DNA of 64,000 nt from Massariosphaeria phaeospora. Taxonomy: Eukaryota > Ascomycota > Dothideomycetes > Pleosporales. The notes below the pieces were generated by a model. It was not told where the DNA came from. It ran no database searches and saw only the letters and a program-made list of their open reading frames with translations. The stretch's first letter is position 1. The number at the start of each line of letters is the position of its first letter. The stretch covers positions 5,001-69,000 of the forward strand of contig JAADJZ010000005.1 of the NCBI GenBank assembly GCA_011032825.1, given 5' to 3'. The position numbers were made by a program, and so were the translations under genes. This document shows, piece by piece, positions 42,641 to 55,563 of the stretch.

Positions 42641-44568
42641 CTAATCGGCCCTCAGGCTGCACAAATGGCCGAGGGCTGCATGTGTACGATAGAGTAGCTG
42701 CAAAGTGTTTAAGTTCAGAGTCAGTATCGAGGAGAGTTTGCACCCGGCGAGTGCGTCCGAGCCTCTGACGACATGCGTTGGTGGACACACGGAGCTGCAA
42801 CGACACTACGCCAACCTCACTAGTTTCGATATTAACGGCATATATGTGTCAGTGCAGCCGAGACCAGTCGCCGTGCTCGGGTGGCGACTATCACAAAGCG
42901 GCAGGCGGTCGTCTGACGAGGGCTGGCGGTGGAGGGGGAATGCCCGTTGGAGTCGACAGCGGCTAGACTCGACTTGGCTGCGTGTGCGGCTTCCAACTGG
43001 CCTGGACGGGACCCGCGAGCCTGTTCCCCACGGCTTGGACGGCGTGTAGGATGGCGATGGCGTCGGGGCGGTAGGGAAAAGGGTGCAGGCGGGTGTTGGC
43101 CCCGCAGCCAAACTTCGAAGCTAGGCGGACGCGGTGCGGGTGCAGCATCAGGGTGCAGGTCTGGATCGTGGACGGCGGCGTTGGGAAGGGGCAACAGCAG
43201 CAGCCTGCAGCCGAGTGCGTCGGACGGTGACGGTGCATGCACGCTGCCTGCACCGCTGCCAGCTCGATGCCGCAAGAGAAGCGGGTGAACAGGACGATTG
43301 GATGCCGACGAGGGCGATCTGCGTCGGTATGCGGGCCTGGCCTGTCGACGAGCACATTCTCAGCCAAAGCGCCTCGCACTGTGAAGTCGGAGCGGAGCAC
43401 TGGTAATTAATGATGCTGTGCAACGTCGAGCAGCCGTTTGGCTCTCATACGGGGAGTGCATCCACGGTACCTTTGCGGTTGGGGTTCAAGCTGACCAGAG
43501 ACATGGGCGTTAGACACACATGGCCCAAGTCCAGTGCGGCCAACGTCGTGCGGTTGCATGGTAAGGCCGAAAGTCATGCGTGCCCACGAAGACTGCTTGG
43601 TGTGGGGGATAGTCGCTGGTCGGAGGAAAGGCGGCGTCAACGCGGCGTCAACGCGGCCGGAGCGTGGGGAACGGTGGCAGAGCGAAGACGAAGCGCAGCG
43701 CCAGCAGAATGAATGCACCGCGGCTTGTTGTCTTGAATTGATTGCCCGCACAGTGCGCAGGGCCGATGACGAGACAGCGTGGCTGATGAAACAGAAAAAA
43801 CGGCAGCTGGAGAGGGCGGGAGAAACGAGAAGCGAGAAACGAGAAACGAGAAACGGTGTGCACGGCCCGCTGGGCGAGCCGGGGGCCGTCGTTGTCGCCT
43901 TCGCCGTCGCGTCTGTTGTTCGCAGCGTGTGCGTGTGCGCCAGCGCTGCTTTCACCGGCTGACTTTCCTCCCCTCCCCACGACGCCGACGACACCAATTC
44001 ACTTGGAGCAGCGCAGAGCTAGCGTGCCTCTGCTGCAGACCGCGCCGCCAGCGTCCCCCCGTCTGGTCACGCAGCGTCCCAGACTGCCAATCCCTCGCCT
44101 GCCCGCCCGCCTAAGCCAACCGCCTCCACCTCTGAGTTGGTGCCACGGCTCTACCCCTCCCGTCCGAAGACATCACCACCACCACCACCACCACCCCGAA
44201 CGCTGCCTCAACCACCACGACTGCCGTCCCTGCTCGCTCCCTCTGCTGTCAATCGCTTCGTCCGCCACGCCATGCAGCTGCTCTAGGCCTGTCTGCGGTG
44301 CCCAGCCTGAGTCTGGTCTCGAGGCCGTCTGTTCCCCTCGCCGTCAGCACCAGCACAACTCGCAGTCCCAACCGCATCAAGCACTCACTACACCTGCTGC
44401 GCACCCGCACCCGCAACCGAACCCATCCACCAGCCCATCTGCTATCCATGATGGTCTCGGGAGCTGTCTGCACATAGTCGATCCTCCACCGGCCCCCGGG
44501 CAACGTCACCAGTCCGCCGCACCGGCCTCGTCCAACACCAGGAGCCTCCTAAGACCCACACACCAGCA
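42641..44568. promoter_or_regulatory. Long upstream region of the RIM15-like gene
   Basis: About 1.9 kb without a convincing gene. The part from about 43.9 kb is pyrimidine/C-rich with a CAC triplet run near 44170-44195 and is probably the 5' UTR and promoter of the kinase gene. Overlapping frames here have no family resemblance. Confidence 0.45.
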
Positions 44569-47500
44569 ATGGTTGAGCAAGAAAAGCCAGCGTCGCTGGC
44601 ACTGCCCGTCGTCACTGCATTGAAGGGAGAAGCAGCCGCGGCGGCCATGCAGCGCGTCCAGATGGAGCGTACCATCAGCCAGGACATCCGCGAGGAGCGC
44701 GAGGACCTGAAGGAGGCGGCCGAACACAGTCTGAATGTTATCATGGACCTCGATCTCGACGGCAAGATTCGATATGTAAGCGAGTCGTGGAAGGACGTCA
44801 TCGGCACCAACCCCAGCCAGGTCGTGGGCAAACCCGTTGCCGACATTGTGCTCGGCAACACTTCCCAGTTCACAGATACCATCGAGACCATAAAGAGTGA
44901 TGATTCTAGGAGCCGCATCACCCGATTCTCGGTGCGCATGGGGCCGCTGTCGGTCTTCAGACGAAAGCGCTCGAAGCACGGCGAGGACGAAAAGCCGGAG
45001 CCAGCACCAGACTCGCAACCCGACGAGGAAGAGCAAATCATCAATCTAGAGGCACAGGGCATCATGGTTTACGACCGAACAACTGGGGTGGAGAGTCATG
45101 TATGTCGTTTTGTATCTCGTCCCGCTTCATTTACTGACCGCTGGCTAGACTATGTGGATGATTCGCCCGTCCGTTGTCCGTGAAGTGACAATCGACCTTC
45201 CGGAAGTGCTCGTCGAGGCCCTGGGAGTCGGTGCCGAGATGCTGGCTCACTACCTCACTGCCCTTGCCGAGCAAGGCGCCAATGACCCGGGAAACCACCC
45301 GCCTCCTCTGCCTGTGCTCTGTCGCATCTGTGAGCGCCAAATTACGCCATGGTGGTTTGAGAAGCACACTGAACTCTGCTTGCAAGAGCACCGTGCAGAA
45401 ATGGACGTTCAAATGACACAGGAATCCCTCGCCGAGCACCGAAATGCAATTGTCAAAGTTCTAGACGCTCTCGAGGCACAGGCCCGGCCATCGAGAGCCG
45501 CGCCGCTCGACCTAGCACAGTCGCTGCCGCCTCTTGACTACAAAGGCCTGGTCATCCAGTCCATGTCGACGCCTTCCTCTGGAACGCCCTCCGGGCGAAA
45601 CACTCCAACCTCTCCACCAGCCCGGTCGCGTGAGCGGTCCTCAGGATTTGGTCACCACCGTGCGCGCTCATTTGCTGTAAGACGGCCGTTAGCTCGCATC
45701 GTTGAGCTTGTGCTTGATCTATGTGATACAGCTCTCGAAGTTAATACACCAGCGATCCGAGACAACACGCGGGCACAGTCGGCTGCCGAGATCCGGACCC
45801 AATCACCTCAGTCAGAGAACCGCATCTCGCAGGTATTGCAATGGCAGTCGCCAAGCTCAGGCTCCACAGAGCACGGTGAAGGCTTGAAGTTGCTCTGTGA
45901 CGATACAGAGCGACTTGCAAAAGCAAAAGTCGATGCAGTCTTTAGACATAGGCGCATCCTCGAATACTCGGAGCGTATACGTGTCGAGTTCGACGTTCTC
46001 GTGCAAGAATGTATCGAAGCAGCACTGGTCAAGGCCGCTCGCATAGCTGCCGGCGAGGACAGTTCATCGGACGACGAGCCACAAGAGCCAGACACACAGA
46101 CTGACATCAATGACATCCCTACTGGCGAAGAAGGTCTTTTTCCCGGATCTTTCGATGCGCCCTCAGCAATGGCACAGGCTCTCCGGAATGCCTCTGAGCC
46201 ATCTTTACATGCCCGTATAAGCCGGAGAGAATCTTCAGTCGCGGGTTCCACGAGATCCAACAGCCCAAGAGGCGGCGCGCAAACCCCGCGCTCGCATGCG
46301 GGGGCAATCAACATTGCAACACAGAACAAGCGCCATTCCATGCATTTCGAGAGTGATGCTGGAGCGGACAGCGACAGTAGTATCCGGTCCTCTGTCATGT
46401 CTGGGCGACGCGCAGACTCACCGTCGTCTGAGCTTGGTCTTAGCAGAGTCGCAAGCTCTCGCGAGCGCAAGCGAAAGAGCCTCATCTTGCCGAGCGTTCT
46501 GTCAAGCCGGCAGCATTCTCCAGCCCGTTCCATGGTTCCACCTTCATCGCCATTGAGGATGACCAAGCCACGCCTGCCGAGCGGTGTTGAGTCCCTACAG
46601 TCGCCCATTACCTCGCCCGTTATGACCACAAGCGAATTCTCTTCTCCAGCTATAGCACATGTCCGGCACCGACGCCAATCATCAACCGCTGGCTCAGACC
46701 ACGTGAAGCCACCCGTGTCCCCTCGCATGATTCCCGTCACCCAACCCCAGGCAAAGGCCCAGCCGCCATCAATCAAAGACTTTGAAATCGTCAAGCCGAT
46801 CAGCAAAGGGGCGTTTGGCAGTGTCTATCTTGCGAAAAAGAAGTCTACTGGGGATTATTTTGCCATCAAAGTCTTGAAGAAAGCAGATATGGTGGCTAAG
46901 AATCAGGTCACCAACGTCAAGGCAGAGCGAGCTATCATGATGTGGCAGGGCGAGAGCGAATTTGTTGCAAAACTCTATTGGACCTTTTCGAGCAAAGATT
47001 ACCTGTACCTCGTTATGGAATATCTCAACGGAGGTGACTGCGCGTCGTTGATCAAAGTTCTTGGCGCCCTTCACGAGGGCTGGGCTAAGAAGTATTTGGC
47101 TGAAGTAGTAGTGGGCGTCGAGCATTTGCATAGTCGTGACATTGTACACCGCGACTTGAAGCCGGACAATCTTCTCATAGACCAGAAGGGTCATTTGAAG
47201 TTGACCGACTTCGGTCTGTCTCGTATGGGCGTGATTGGCCGTCAAAAGCGGGCTCTGATATCTGCAGAGCCTGTGCCAGACTTGCTCAAATCCGGCCCGT
47301 TTCATCGCTCTACATCAGTCGGTTCTTCTCGCTCTGCTTCGTTTGATCTAAACCCTTCTCCTTCGCACACTCCTAGCATGACTCCCTCGCTTGCTGGAGA
47401 CATTGGCCAGCCTTCGTACTTCAACTTGAATAGGGACAGCCAACATGGCCGTGATGGGCCAAGAAGAACCTCGGGTCAGCGAAGCGAAAGTGGAGACGGC

Positions 47501-50359
47501 GATGCCTTGCAAGCCATGTTCCGCCGCTTTTCGTTGATAGACGATCAGTTTCCACATGCTAGGGCCCGGTCGCCGATAGAGGAAGAGGCGTATAGCGACG
47601 AGGCTTCACCGGACTTGTACCCGGTAGCGCACACGATGAGCCAGTCTAGCCTTGCGCAAAACAGCACTCCACCACTTTCATCCAGTATGCCTCCACCGCC
47701 AATGACTCTTTTCGATCCAGACGACAACAACCGTCGATTCGTAGGCACGCCAGATTATCTAGCCCCAGAAACCATAAGTGGCAGTGGGCAAGACGAAGTT
47801 AGTGACTGGTGGTCACTGGGCTGCATTCTATTCGAGTGTTTGTATGGCTATCCGCCATTCCACGCTGACACACCCGACGAGGTTTTTCAGAACATCCTTG
47901 CCCGAAACATTCAGTGGCCTGACGAGGAAGAGGAAGAGATATCTGATGCGGCAAAAGATATCATGAATCGTCTGATGTGTACGGATCCTGTGAATCGTCT
48001 AGGTGCAAACAAGGACAACAAGTTTGCTAGTGGCGGTGAGGAGATTAGGAGCCACCCATGGTTCTCCGACATCAATTGGGAGAGCTTGCGCGAAGACGAG
48101 GCGTCGTTCATTCCGGCGCCCCAAAACCCGGAAGATACGGAGTATTTTGACACCAGGGGTGCTGCCATGACGACGTTGGCACCAGAATTTGAAGATCAGG
48201 TAAGCTCTCCAGCCGGGACACCGAGTGCAGACTATCCCGACCGGCCGCACGACGCCCTTTCTCGAGTCCGGTCCCAAGTTAGTGCGTCGTCTGTAAAGCG
48301 GGGCCTCATTCCACTGCATATTCCTGCACACGTTCGTGAAGGCCGGTCCCGAAGGCTTAGTGAGCCAATGGTCACCGACGACTTTGGTAATTTCAGCTAC
48401 AAGAACCTGCCTGTGCTGGAGAAGGCCAACAAAGATGTCATTCAAAAGCTTCGTGCAGAAGCTTCCAAAGGTGGATCAGCACTGCAATCGCCAGGTGTCA
48501 CTTCTTCATCGCCGTCGTTGGAATCTAGCCCCATGCTTGCTGCTCCCTTGAAGCGAACATTGTCATCCAACAAGGGAACTGGCAGGCCTTCATCCCCATC
48601 AATAAGCGGACACAACGCGTCCCCTAGTCGAGGGTCACAGCCATCGTCGCCGTTGTTGGTTCAATTCAGCACTGGTCAACACCATGAGAGACGGAAGACA
48701 TCTAGCAGCTCGTCTACCCTATCTCATGCTACAAGCAATCCGTCTACGTTGCAGCCGGGAAACATTTTGGAAGCACCCCGCTTGTCAGCTGGCGTGAGGC
48801 CTTCGCCAGATCCGATATCGCCCCTCAAGCTTGTCAAGTCGCCGTCTGGCATGTCTGCATCGATGACAGAGACCCGTACTCCTGATCGGCGACAGGCGTC
48901 TCTTGGGCAGACGGGCGCTCCATCCCCGCGGGCTAGATCCCAGACGCTAGGCTCGCAAGAAGAGGATGTCGTTCGAGATCTCCTCCCGGGCCATCATAAG
49001 AGAAGGAGCCAAGTATTGGATCTTTCGCCGTCCTCGTCCGACACGGAGGATAATCGTGCCAAAGCAGCATTTTTGCGTGTGCAGCGACGGAGACAAAGCT
49101 CCAGGCGGCTCTCACAGATCAGTATTTCTGACGGACCGATGTTCCGGCCTCTTGACGTGTTGGTCTGCGAGGATCATCCCGTCTCTCGCCTCGTTATGGA
49201 GAAACTGATGGAGAAGCTACGGTGCCGGACATTAACAGTTACAAATGGGGCAGAGGCTGTGCGATATGCCATGGGTGAGCTCAAATTCGACATCATCATG
49301 ATGGAGTACAAACTACCTCAAGTTAACGGGGCGGACGTCGCACGGATGATTAGAGATACCGCGAACCCTAATTCCCGCACCCCAATTGTCGCAGTCACTG
49401 GGTACCTTAAACAACTGCAGGCACCTCATTATTTCGATGCGCTTATCGAAAAGCCACCGACAGTCAGCAAGCTGTCAGAAATCTTGGGAAGACTGTGTCA
49501 GTGGAGACCTCCCCCGCCAAATTGGACCCCTAGTCAGAGTGCCTATCCATCAATGATGCCATCCGGTCTTCGCCAGGAATCCACACGTCAAGATGAAAGT
49601 CCGAACTCGAACTCGTCCAGCTTTCCCCCGGCACCTTCCGGAAGTTATCGGGGCTCCAGTCGCGAGGATTCCATTAGCTCGAGTTTCTTTGGCGATCACG
49701 AGAACCGCGATGATGTGCCCGTAACGATACTCCGCCATACGATGGAAGACTGGCGCGACCGGGATATAGCTCGTGCTATGAATGGCTTGGGGATCTCGGA
49801 AGAGCAATCTAGCAATGTCGATCCCAAGAGCCTTCCCGTGCCGCATGACCTACCCCACAAGACACCCGCCCCTACCATCCTAGAGGATGCGACTATCCGA
49901 CGTCAGCGATCCTCAGAGATGGTTGATGCAAAACGGCGTATACTCGAAACACGCAAACACGAATCGGCCGAATCAGGCGATGACGAAGACGATGAGCTCG
50001 GCGACGCCAATGCGCGCGCGAAGAGTCCCAAATTTCGACCAAAGGGGTCCTCGAAGCTTGGCACCGAGATGATGCGTACCAACAGCAGAGGCAGCGTGAT
50101 ATCTGTTGAGGACATTACGGTTCCGGATTCCACCCTAGCGTCGTCGCCGCCTCCCGCCATCTCTGAAGAGCAAGGCGCAGAGGAGCGCGAAGCTGCTGCC
50201 GACATCCCTCCCGTTTCGCTCACACCGCCGGAGATCTTCCCGCTAGCGCCCGGAGAGGAAGTCGCAGAAATACTCATAGAGACGCCCAAGGCTTCGGCCA
50301 GGCAGGCCGAGCCCGACCCTGACCCAACCCCGAGGGCGAAAGTGTCTTCTGACCTGTAA
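44569..50359 (+). CDS. RIM15: Rim15-like serine/threonine kinase
   Basis: Greatwall-type AGC kinase that promotes quiescence and stress responses downstream of TOR/PKA via endosulfine. Exons 44569-45099 and 45149-50359 give 1913 residues. PAS domain at about 50-130 (NVIMDLDLDGKIRYVSESW). Zinc finger with CRICERQI ... HTELCLQEH at about 236-260. Kinase domain at about 719-1145: GAFGSVYLA, AIKVLKK, HRDLKPDN and DFGLS. A roughly 170-residue insertion before GTPDYLAPE is the hallmark of the Rim15/Greatwall family. Response-regulator receiver at about 1509-1629 (LVCEDHPVSR, VAVTGYLK, EKP). At the usual phospho-aspartate the sequence reads MMEYKLP, so Glu replaces Asp. Long Ser-rich linkers carry many SP/TP sites. 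Confidence 0.95.
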
Positions 50360-50789
50360 ATCGCTTCGTCTTGCCTAGGGTTTCGGTGGGGCGCATATTG
50401 CCCGCAGCATCTTCTACCTACACCTGCATGACCCCGCAATCCTCCTGCAGGACAGAAAGACAGCCCTGGAAGCTCTCGATATTGTGGAGCCAATGGAAAA
50501 AATTGTTGAGCCCCATTTATCTATCTCCACAACATATTATGTCGCATGTGCTAGGTAGCCTTTCCGTTGCTCTTGCTCGATCCCGCCGCCACCACCACCC
50601 ACACCGGGGGATCGGCCTTCCTGTTACAGTACTACACTCAACCTTATTTTCCTTTGGCCTCCTTTTTTTTCTTGTCCTCTGATGTTTCGAGCTCGGAGTC
50701 GGCGGTGTTCCTGAATGGTAGTGCACCTAGGAAACAGGCTTTTGTTTTTGATTTTTGATTTTTGTTTTTGGATTTCTTCTCGCGCGTCT

Positions 50790-50852
50790 GGGGTGGGTGG
50801 GAGGGGAGGGGTTCGCATCAGATTGGGTTGGGGAGGGGAGGGGAGGGGAGGG
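50790..50852 (+). other. Two potential G-quadruplex motifs
   Basis: 50790-50811 and 50825-50852 each contain at least four runs of three or more G separated by 1-2 nt (GGGGAGGGG type). They lie about 430-490 bp downstream of the RIM15 stop codon on the coding strand. Structure formation is predicted from sequence only. Confidence 0.6.
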
Positions 50853-51320
50853 TCGTTCGTTGTACTACCTTTTTTCCTTGCCTTTTTTTAGTTTGACCTT
50901 GACTTTGCTTTGTTAGGCTGTGCTGTGCTTGCATTTACGGGTGTAGGGGGAGGGTTTGCGGGCGATGGGGTGGATGGGGTGGATGGGCGGAACGGGGCTG
51001 GGCTGAACTGGACTGAACTGAAATAGTGAATTACTACTGCTACCGCTGCTGCTACTTTACAACTATTAGGCTGTTATTATTTCCCTTCCTCTTTTTCGGC
51101 ATCGGTGTCGGTGTTATTGTGATGCTGCCTACTGCCTGCTGCCTGTGTGTGGGCTGTGAGTTCGCATCTGTGTAGTAAGAGATGCTGGGATTGTGACCGT
51201 GCCCGCCCACAGAGTCGAGGCGGAAACAGCTATCTAGGTGGGTTAGGTAGGATGAAAGAGTAGCGGGTCTTTCCTTGGATGCAATACCACGCACGGGGTG
51301 AATGAACAGATGTTCGCGGG

Positions 51321-51340
51321 AGCTGAGCTGAGCTGAGCTG
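51321..51340. repeat. AGCTG pentanucleotide repeat
   Basis: Four exact AGCTG units. Similar runs occur at 26888-26908, 27606-27627 (opposite strand) and 51873-51890. Confidence 0.85.
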
Positions 51341-52160
51341 CTTGCTAGGTTAAAGAAGCTGGGTAGGCTAGGACGTGGTATTCTACCTAGCTTCTTACTT
51401 GTTTTTTTATGTGTATATGTGCATATCTGCGTGCGACTGGATAGATGTATTTGAATTGGAACGGTTGCGGAAAATAGAACTTTTGTTGTGTTTGTTCTGG
51501 GGTTTTTGGTACGAAGGGAGGCTGAGCTGGTGCCTTGGGAGTAGGCTTCTGGGGAGGGTGTGGTTCGGGCTAGGCAGAACTAGACTTGCTTGTTGTAATA
51601 AATGAATGGATGAAGCAGAGTGATGACGGATGGACAGATGGACAGATGGATGCATGGTCAGATGGTGATGACACTTTTTGCTATCTATGCGGAACTATTC
51701 GAGTATCTCAGTCTGCTCTATGTATCTCGTTTCTCATTTCTCATTCCTTATTCCTCGTCGTCTTCTGCGCTGTTTCTGTTTCTGTTCCTCTTCCTGTTCC
51801 GTCTATCCATTTATCCATCTATCCACCTCCCAAGAATCAAGATGAGATGAGAAAAGCTCGAGGATTTTTCGGCGAGCTGAGCTCAGCTCACTTTACTTTA
51901 CGTGAGCCGAGCCGGCCCTCTGGCTGCGCCGCAACGCCCCGGGCAATGTCTTGGATAAAAAAAGGCGAAACCACCAGAGGTCAACTGGAGCATTTACTAC
52001 TGCGTACGAAAAAGCTGGCTGGTATTGTGTTTGTTGTTTGTTGGCGGGGGTTTTAGTGCAGTGCAGTGCGGAGAGGAGAGGAGAGGATACATGGGTGGGT
52101 AATTTACTGCTTGCTTGACGTCTGTCTACATCGGAATCTAATGTCCATGTGCATGTACGC

Positions 52161-52343
52161 GATGCCGATGTCGATGTTGATGTTGATGTTGATGTTGATG
52201 TTGATGTTGATGTTGATGTTGATGTTGATGTTGATGTTGATGTTGATGTTGATGTTGATGTTGATGTTGATGTTGATGTTGATGTTGATGTTGATGTTGA
52301 TGTTGATGTTGATGTTGATGTTGATATTGATGTTGATGTTGAT
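52161..52343. repeat. GATGTT hexanucleotide microsatellite
   Basis: About 30 nearly perfect copies of GATGTT; only the edges and one unit (GATATT) vary. All six frames are open through it and give artefactual dipeptide repeats (DV, LM, NI, HQ, TS). Confidence 0.95.
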
Positions 52344-52608
52344 AGCACGTAGCTGCTGACACGGTATCGCACATTCTGACCTTGATTTCGCTGTCCGTGC
52401 CTCCAAAGTTGGGATAAGTTAAGCCAGTCGTAAAGTCTCGTTGGCCGGTAATTGGGTTCCTGTCGCTGCACAATGCCATGTAAGGCTTTCGCGTGGCTAT
52501 TCTTTGCTGAGTGTTTCTTTGATGTCGTTGCAGCATTGTATGGACACACTGCATTGCACTGCACCGCACTGGGTCTTGTATCCGGGGCATGGTGTGGTGC
52601 GGGGCCGG

Positions 52609-52790
52609 CTTGACTTGACTTGACTTGACACGACTTGACCTGACCTGACCTCGTTGACTTGACTTGACTCGACGTGACTTCGTCGACTCGACTTGACCTG
52701 TCTTCGCCGACCTTGTTTGTTGTAGCTTTGTTAATTTGCTTTAATTTAGTTGACTTGACATGACTTGACCTCGCTGACTTGGTTTGTCGT
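52609..52790. repeat. Degenerate TTGAC/CTTGA pentanucleotide array
   Basis: Repeated TTGAC units, exact at first and increasingly diverged (CGACTTGACC, GTCGACTCGACTTG). No coding evidence. Confidence 0.8.
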
Positions 52791-53765
52791 GTCTTCGTCG
52801 ACTCGATTTGTCGCGGCTTTGCCAATTTGCTTTGATATGCTTCGGCTTGATCGAAGTTTGTACTCACTCTTGCAGCGAGAAAACCTGGCCTACACTGAGC
52901 TGCACTGAGCGGGCCCGACTTCTCGTTTGCCCGGGTAGGTGCTTTTCGACGTCGAATAGGCAAGCACCCTCTTCTCGAGCAAGCACTGAGCAAGCAAGCA
53001 AGCGGCAGGTCGGCGCTGATATAAGATACCTGCTAGCGCTCCTGCTCCTGCTCGTCCTCTACTTCTCACTGCGGTATGCGACAAGACCCCCGCGCTGCCG
53101 CCGCCTTGCATAAGCGGAGCTGCACTGAGGTAATCGAGCTCAGTGAAACAGTGTAGCTGCACAATGTCGTTACCTACCCATACGCGTGCGTGGCGACATA
53201 CCTGGCCTTGGCAGCACCCAGCTCCACACATCACGTGGCCCATTTCAGCACACTGGACGCCACAGAGGCCTCCGCGTACCGTTCACCGGGCAATGTGGTG
53301 TTTGCCATGCTCGCTTAGGGTCGATCTGCACCGTCGTGGCACGCAGAGGGGGGCTTTCCAAGCTCACTGCACTGCCAGTCGGGCGCGCTAGTGATGCTCG
53401 AACCTGCTCGCCAAGCTATCGGCCAGTGAGCGTTCACGCAGTCGAGTCGAGTCCAGCCCAACCCAGCATAGCAACAGGGTCCTGCGGTGTCGTTGCTCGC
53501 CGCCCGACAGTGCGTGTGTGGCTGCGGATCACTGCAGCACGCCCGCCTCCAGTATATTATGCTCTTTTGTTTTTAGAACCTCTGCTCTTCATACTTGACA
53601 ACACCTCGAGAACCACTGCAACCTCTTGCTACCATCGACAGTCTTCTTGGTCCAAGCAAAGAGAACTGCAGCACAGAGTTCTTGTACATACCTATCCTGA
53701 ACCGATATACAGGATCTACCTCGAAACTTATATCTCTTTCTACACTTCGTCACCGAATCGAAGCC

Positions 53766-54347
53766 ATGCAGACTGTACTCCCAGCAGTCACACCCATGCC
53801 TCGCACGCCCTACGTGGCCCAACTGCGACCTGCCGGCGTACCTTTGTCGAGTCCCCGAACTCCCCGGAGAGGAGGTGCTCGACGTGCCAGGCCGGCTACC
53901 GATACGACTGGTGGCCGACCCTCCAATGCGCCTGCTGCTGCGGCGTCACGTGGAACTAGAACATCCGGGAGACGTGAGTATTGTGAGACTCTTTGATGAT
54001 TCGGTAATTGACATGTCTTAGTACGTGGACTCGCTCCTGAGATAAGACCTGCAGTACGGTTGCGACTACTGTTGCGAGCGCCTGCTCCAGTGCCAACGCA
54101 AGCAGTGCTGGTGCAAGCAGCGCCGGTAGTACATGCACGAGTCCCAGCACGAGTCCCAGCACCATCACATGTACCGCAACCAACACAGCCTCGCAAACGT
54201 CGCCGTCGTGATGACTCGGAAGAGGACGCAGAAGAGGACCAAGGGCGCCGCATCCGGCGACGGATCGATGGTCCTGAGTCTGGCGAGCAGGGATGCTGCC
54301 ACCCTCGAGTCCGACAGCCGCTTCCCGAAGTTCCAGCGCGCGCCTGA
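53766..54347 (+). CDS. Disordered basic protein, unrecognised
   Basis: Two exons, 53766-53973 and 54022-54347, joined by a GTGAGT..TCTTAG intron in phase, give 177 residues. The protein is Pro/Ala/Arg-rich and ends with an NLS-like RKRRRRDDSEEDAEED. There is an internal Val-Pro-Ala-rich repeat (QAAPVVHARVPARVPAPS). In an overlapping frame the DNA stays open to 54780 with Ser/Glu-rich text (SSPTLGGGESS ... EEPLFEENEE), which also looks coding. A frameshift near 54280 would join the two. I recognise no domain. Confidence 0.5.
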
Positions 54348-55563
54348 TGAGCAGCAGGAAGCTAGTCAGGGACAGGCACTTCCATCGCCTTCATCCTCTC
54401 CAACTCTCGGTGGTGGAGAGTCGTCAACGCACAACGTGCCACCGGCTGGACATCGACAGGATGGCCTCGCTCACAATGAGCAGCACCTCCTTGGGCCCGG
54501 GCTCCCAGAGAGCACTCCATCCCAGCAGACTCGGCACACACTAGCATCTTCACAAGCTTCGACCGAGCGAACTTCAGTAGATTCCGAGGATTTGGCCCAC
54601 ACGGGTACTGCCACCAAGTCTGAGTCGTTAGACGAGGATACGGTCATGGGAGAAGAGCCTTTGTTCGAAGAAAACGAGGAGACTCTTGCTGATCCTGACT
54701 TCAAAGCGGCTGCGGGAGGTATGTCTCCCGCTTCTCAAATTGTACAGAACACCGCGGAACTCCGGAAAAGTCCCGACTGAAGGAACGGTACTACCATGAT
54801 CTGCCGCGACGTGAAGCCGGGAGTCGATACGGTGGATACCAATAACTGCTCGTGTTGTCCACTAGTACACTAGAATGTCATGGACAGATAAGACGTTGTT
54901 GCAAGCTTGAGCTTCCAGCGAGGGACTCTCCCTCTTCTGAAAATCAACGGATCGAATGTTGGAAAAAAATGAAGAGTGTGAAGTATATGTAGCAGGTGTA
55001 GATTCAAATGAGAGATGGGACAGGAGATAGAATAAAAAAAGTAATATAAACATCTGTGCATTGTCAGTCAATCTTTTCCACGTGCAAATTGAGCGGCGCC
55101 CAAAGTTGTGTCATTTGCTGAACATGCATAATATAGCATACATACGAGTATGCACCACTTTGGTAAGCCTAACCACCTAATATCCGCCTCTGAGGGATTG
55201 TTTTCGTGAGCTTATCCTGAAGCACGACTGCTCTGGTGAAGGTTGTTTGAAAACGGCAGGTTATCAGGGAAGACATAGTAGCTTGTGCAGTACAGCACGA
55301 TAGAGAATAGGAAATATGACCGCTGTTTCATTTGACTGGGCGTTCTGGACGAGGTCGGAGGTAAGTCCGCTGGAGATGGATGTTGAAAGAAAGTTCGGAC
55401 GTGAGATGACGCGACGTGTCCGCCAAGCCCCCCGCGCGTCTTATTGGCCAACAAACGAGCGGCAAGGGGTCGCGAGCTCCGCACCTCCAGAAACCGTTCA
55501 GGCAGAGACGTGGCTATCGACACCACGCAAAAGCCCAAGAAAAGCATCAACTGTTAAGCTAGG
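54348..55563. other. Intergenic region, partly open frame
   Basis: The first about 430 bp stay open in the frame described for the preceding gene and may be its true C-terminal part. The rest, to 55563, shows no supported gene. Confidence 0.4.

Larger units (their letters stand above)
50360..53765. other. Microsatellite-rich intergenic block
   Basis: 3.4 kb without a supported gene, containing the RIM15 3' flank, G-rich motifs, AGCTG, GATGTT and TTGAC repeats (separate entries) and ATCC/GGAT degenerate repeats near 51610-51660 and 51800-51830. Open frames here are repeat translations. Confidence 0.6.

Noticed and set aside
42806..44623. Several overlapping frames of 100-255 codons on both strands
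   Set aside because: They overlap each other in all frames in GC-rich DNA, share no family features, and lie in the likely promoter/5' UTR of the kinase gene.
45808..46806. 332-codon minus-strand frame opposite the kinase gene
   Set aside because: Shadow of the Ser-rich linker of the RIM15-like gene; no domain is seen.
51893..52993. 366-codon minus-strand frame with Thr-Ser repeats and overlapping His-Gln, Asn-Ile and Asp-Val repeat frames
   Set aside because: All are translations of the GATGTT microsatellite. No conserved sequence lies around it, and every frame is open for the same trivial reason.
53186..53959. 257-codon plus-strand frame before the disordered-protein gene
   Set aside because: No recognisable domain and text of low complexity. 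The neighbouring frame from 53766 joins a well-formed intron and is preferred.
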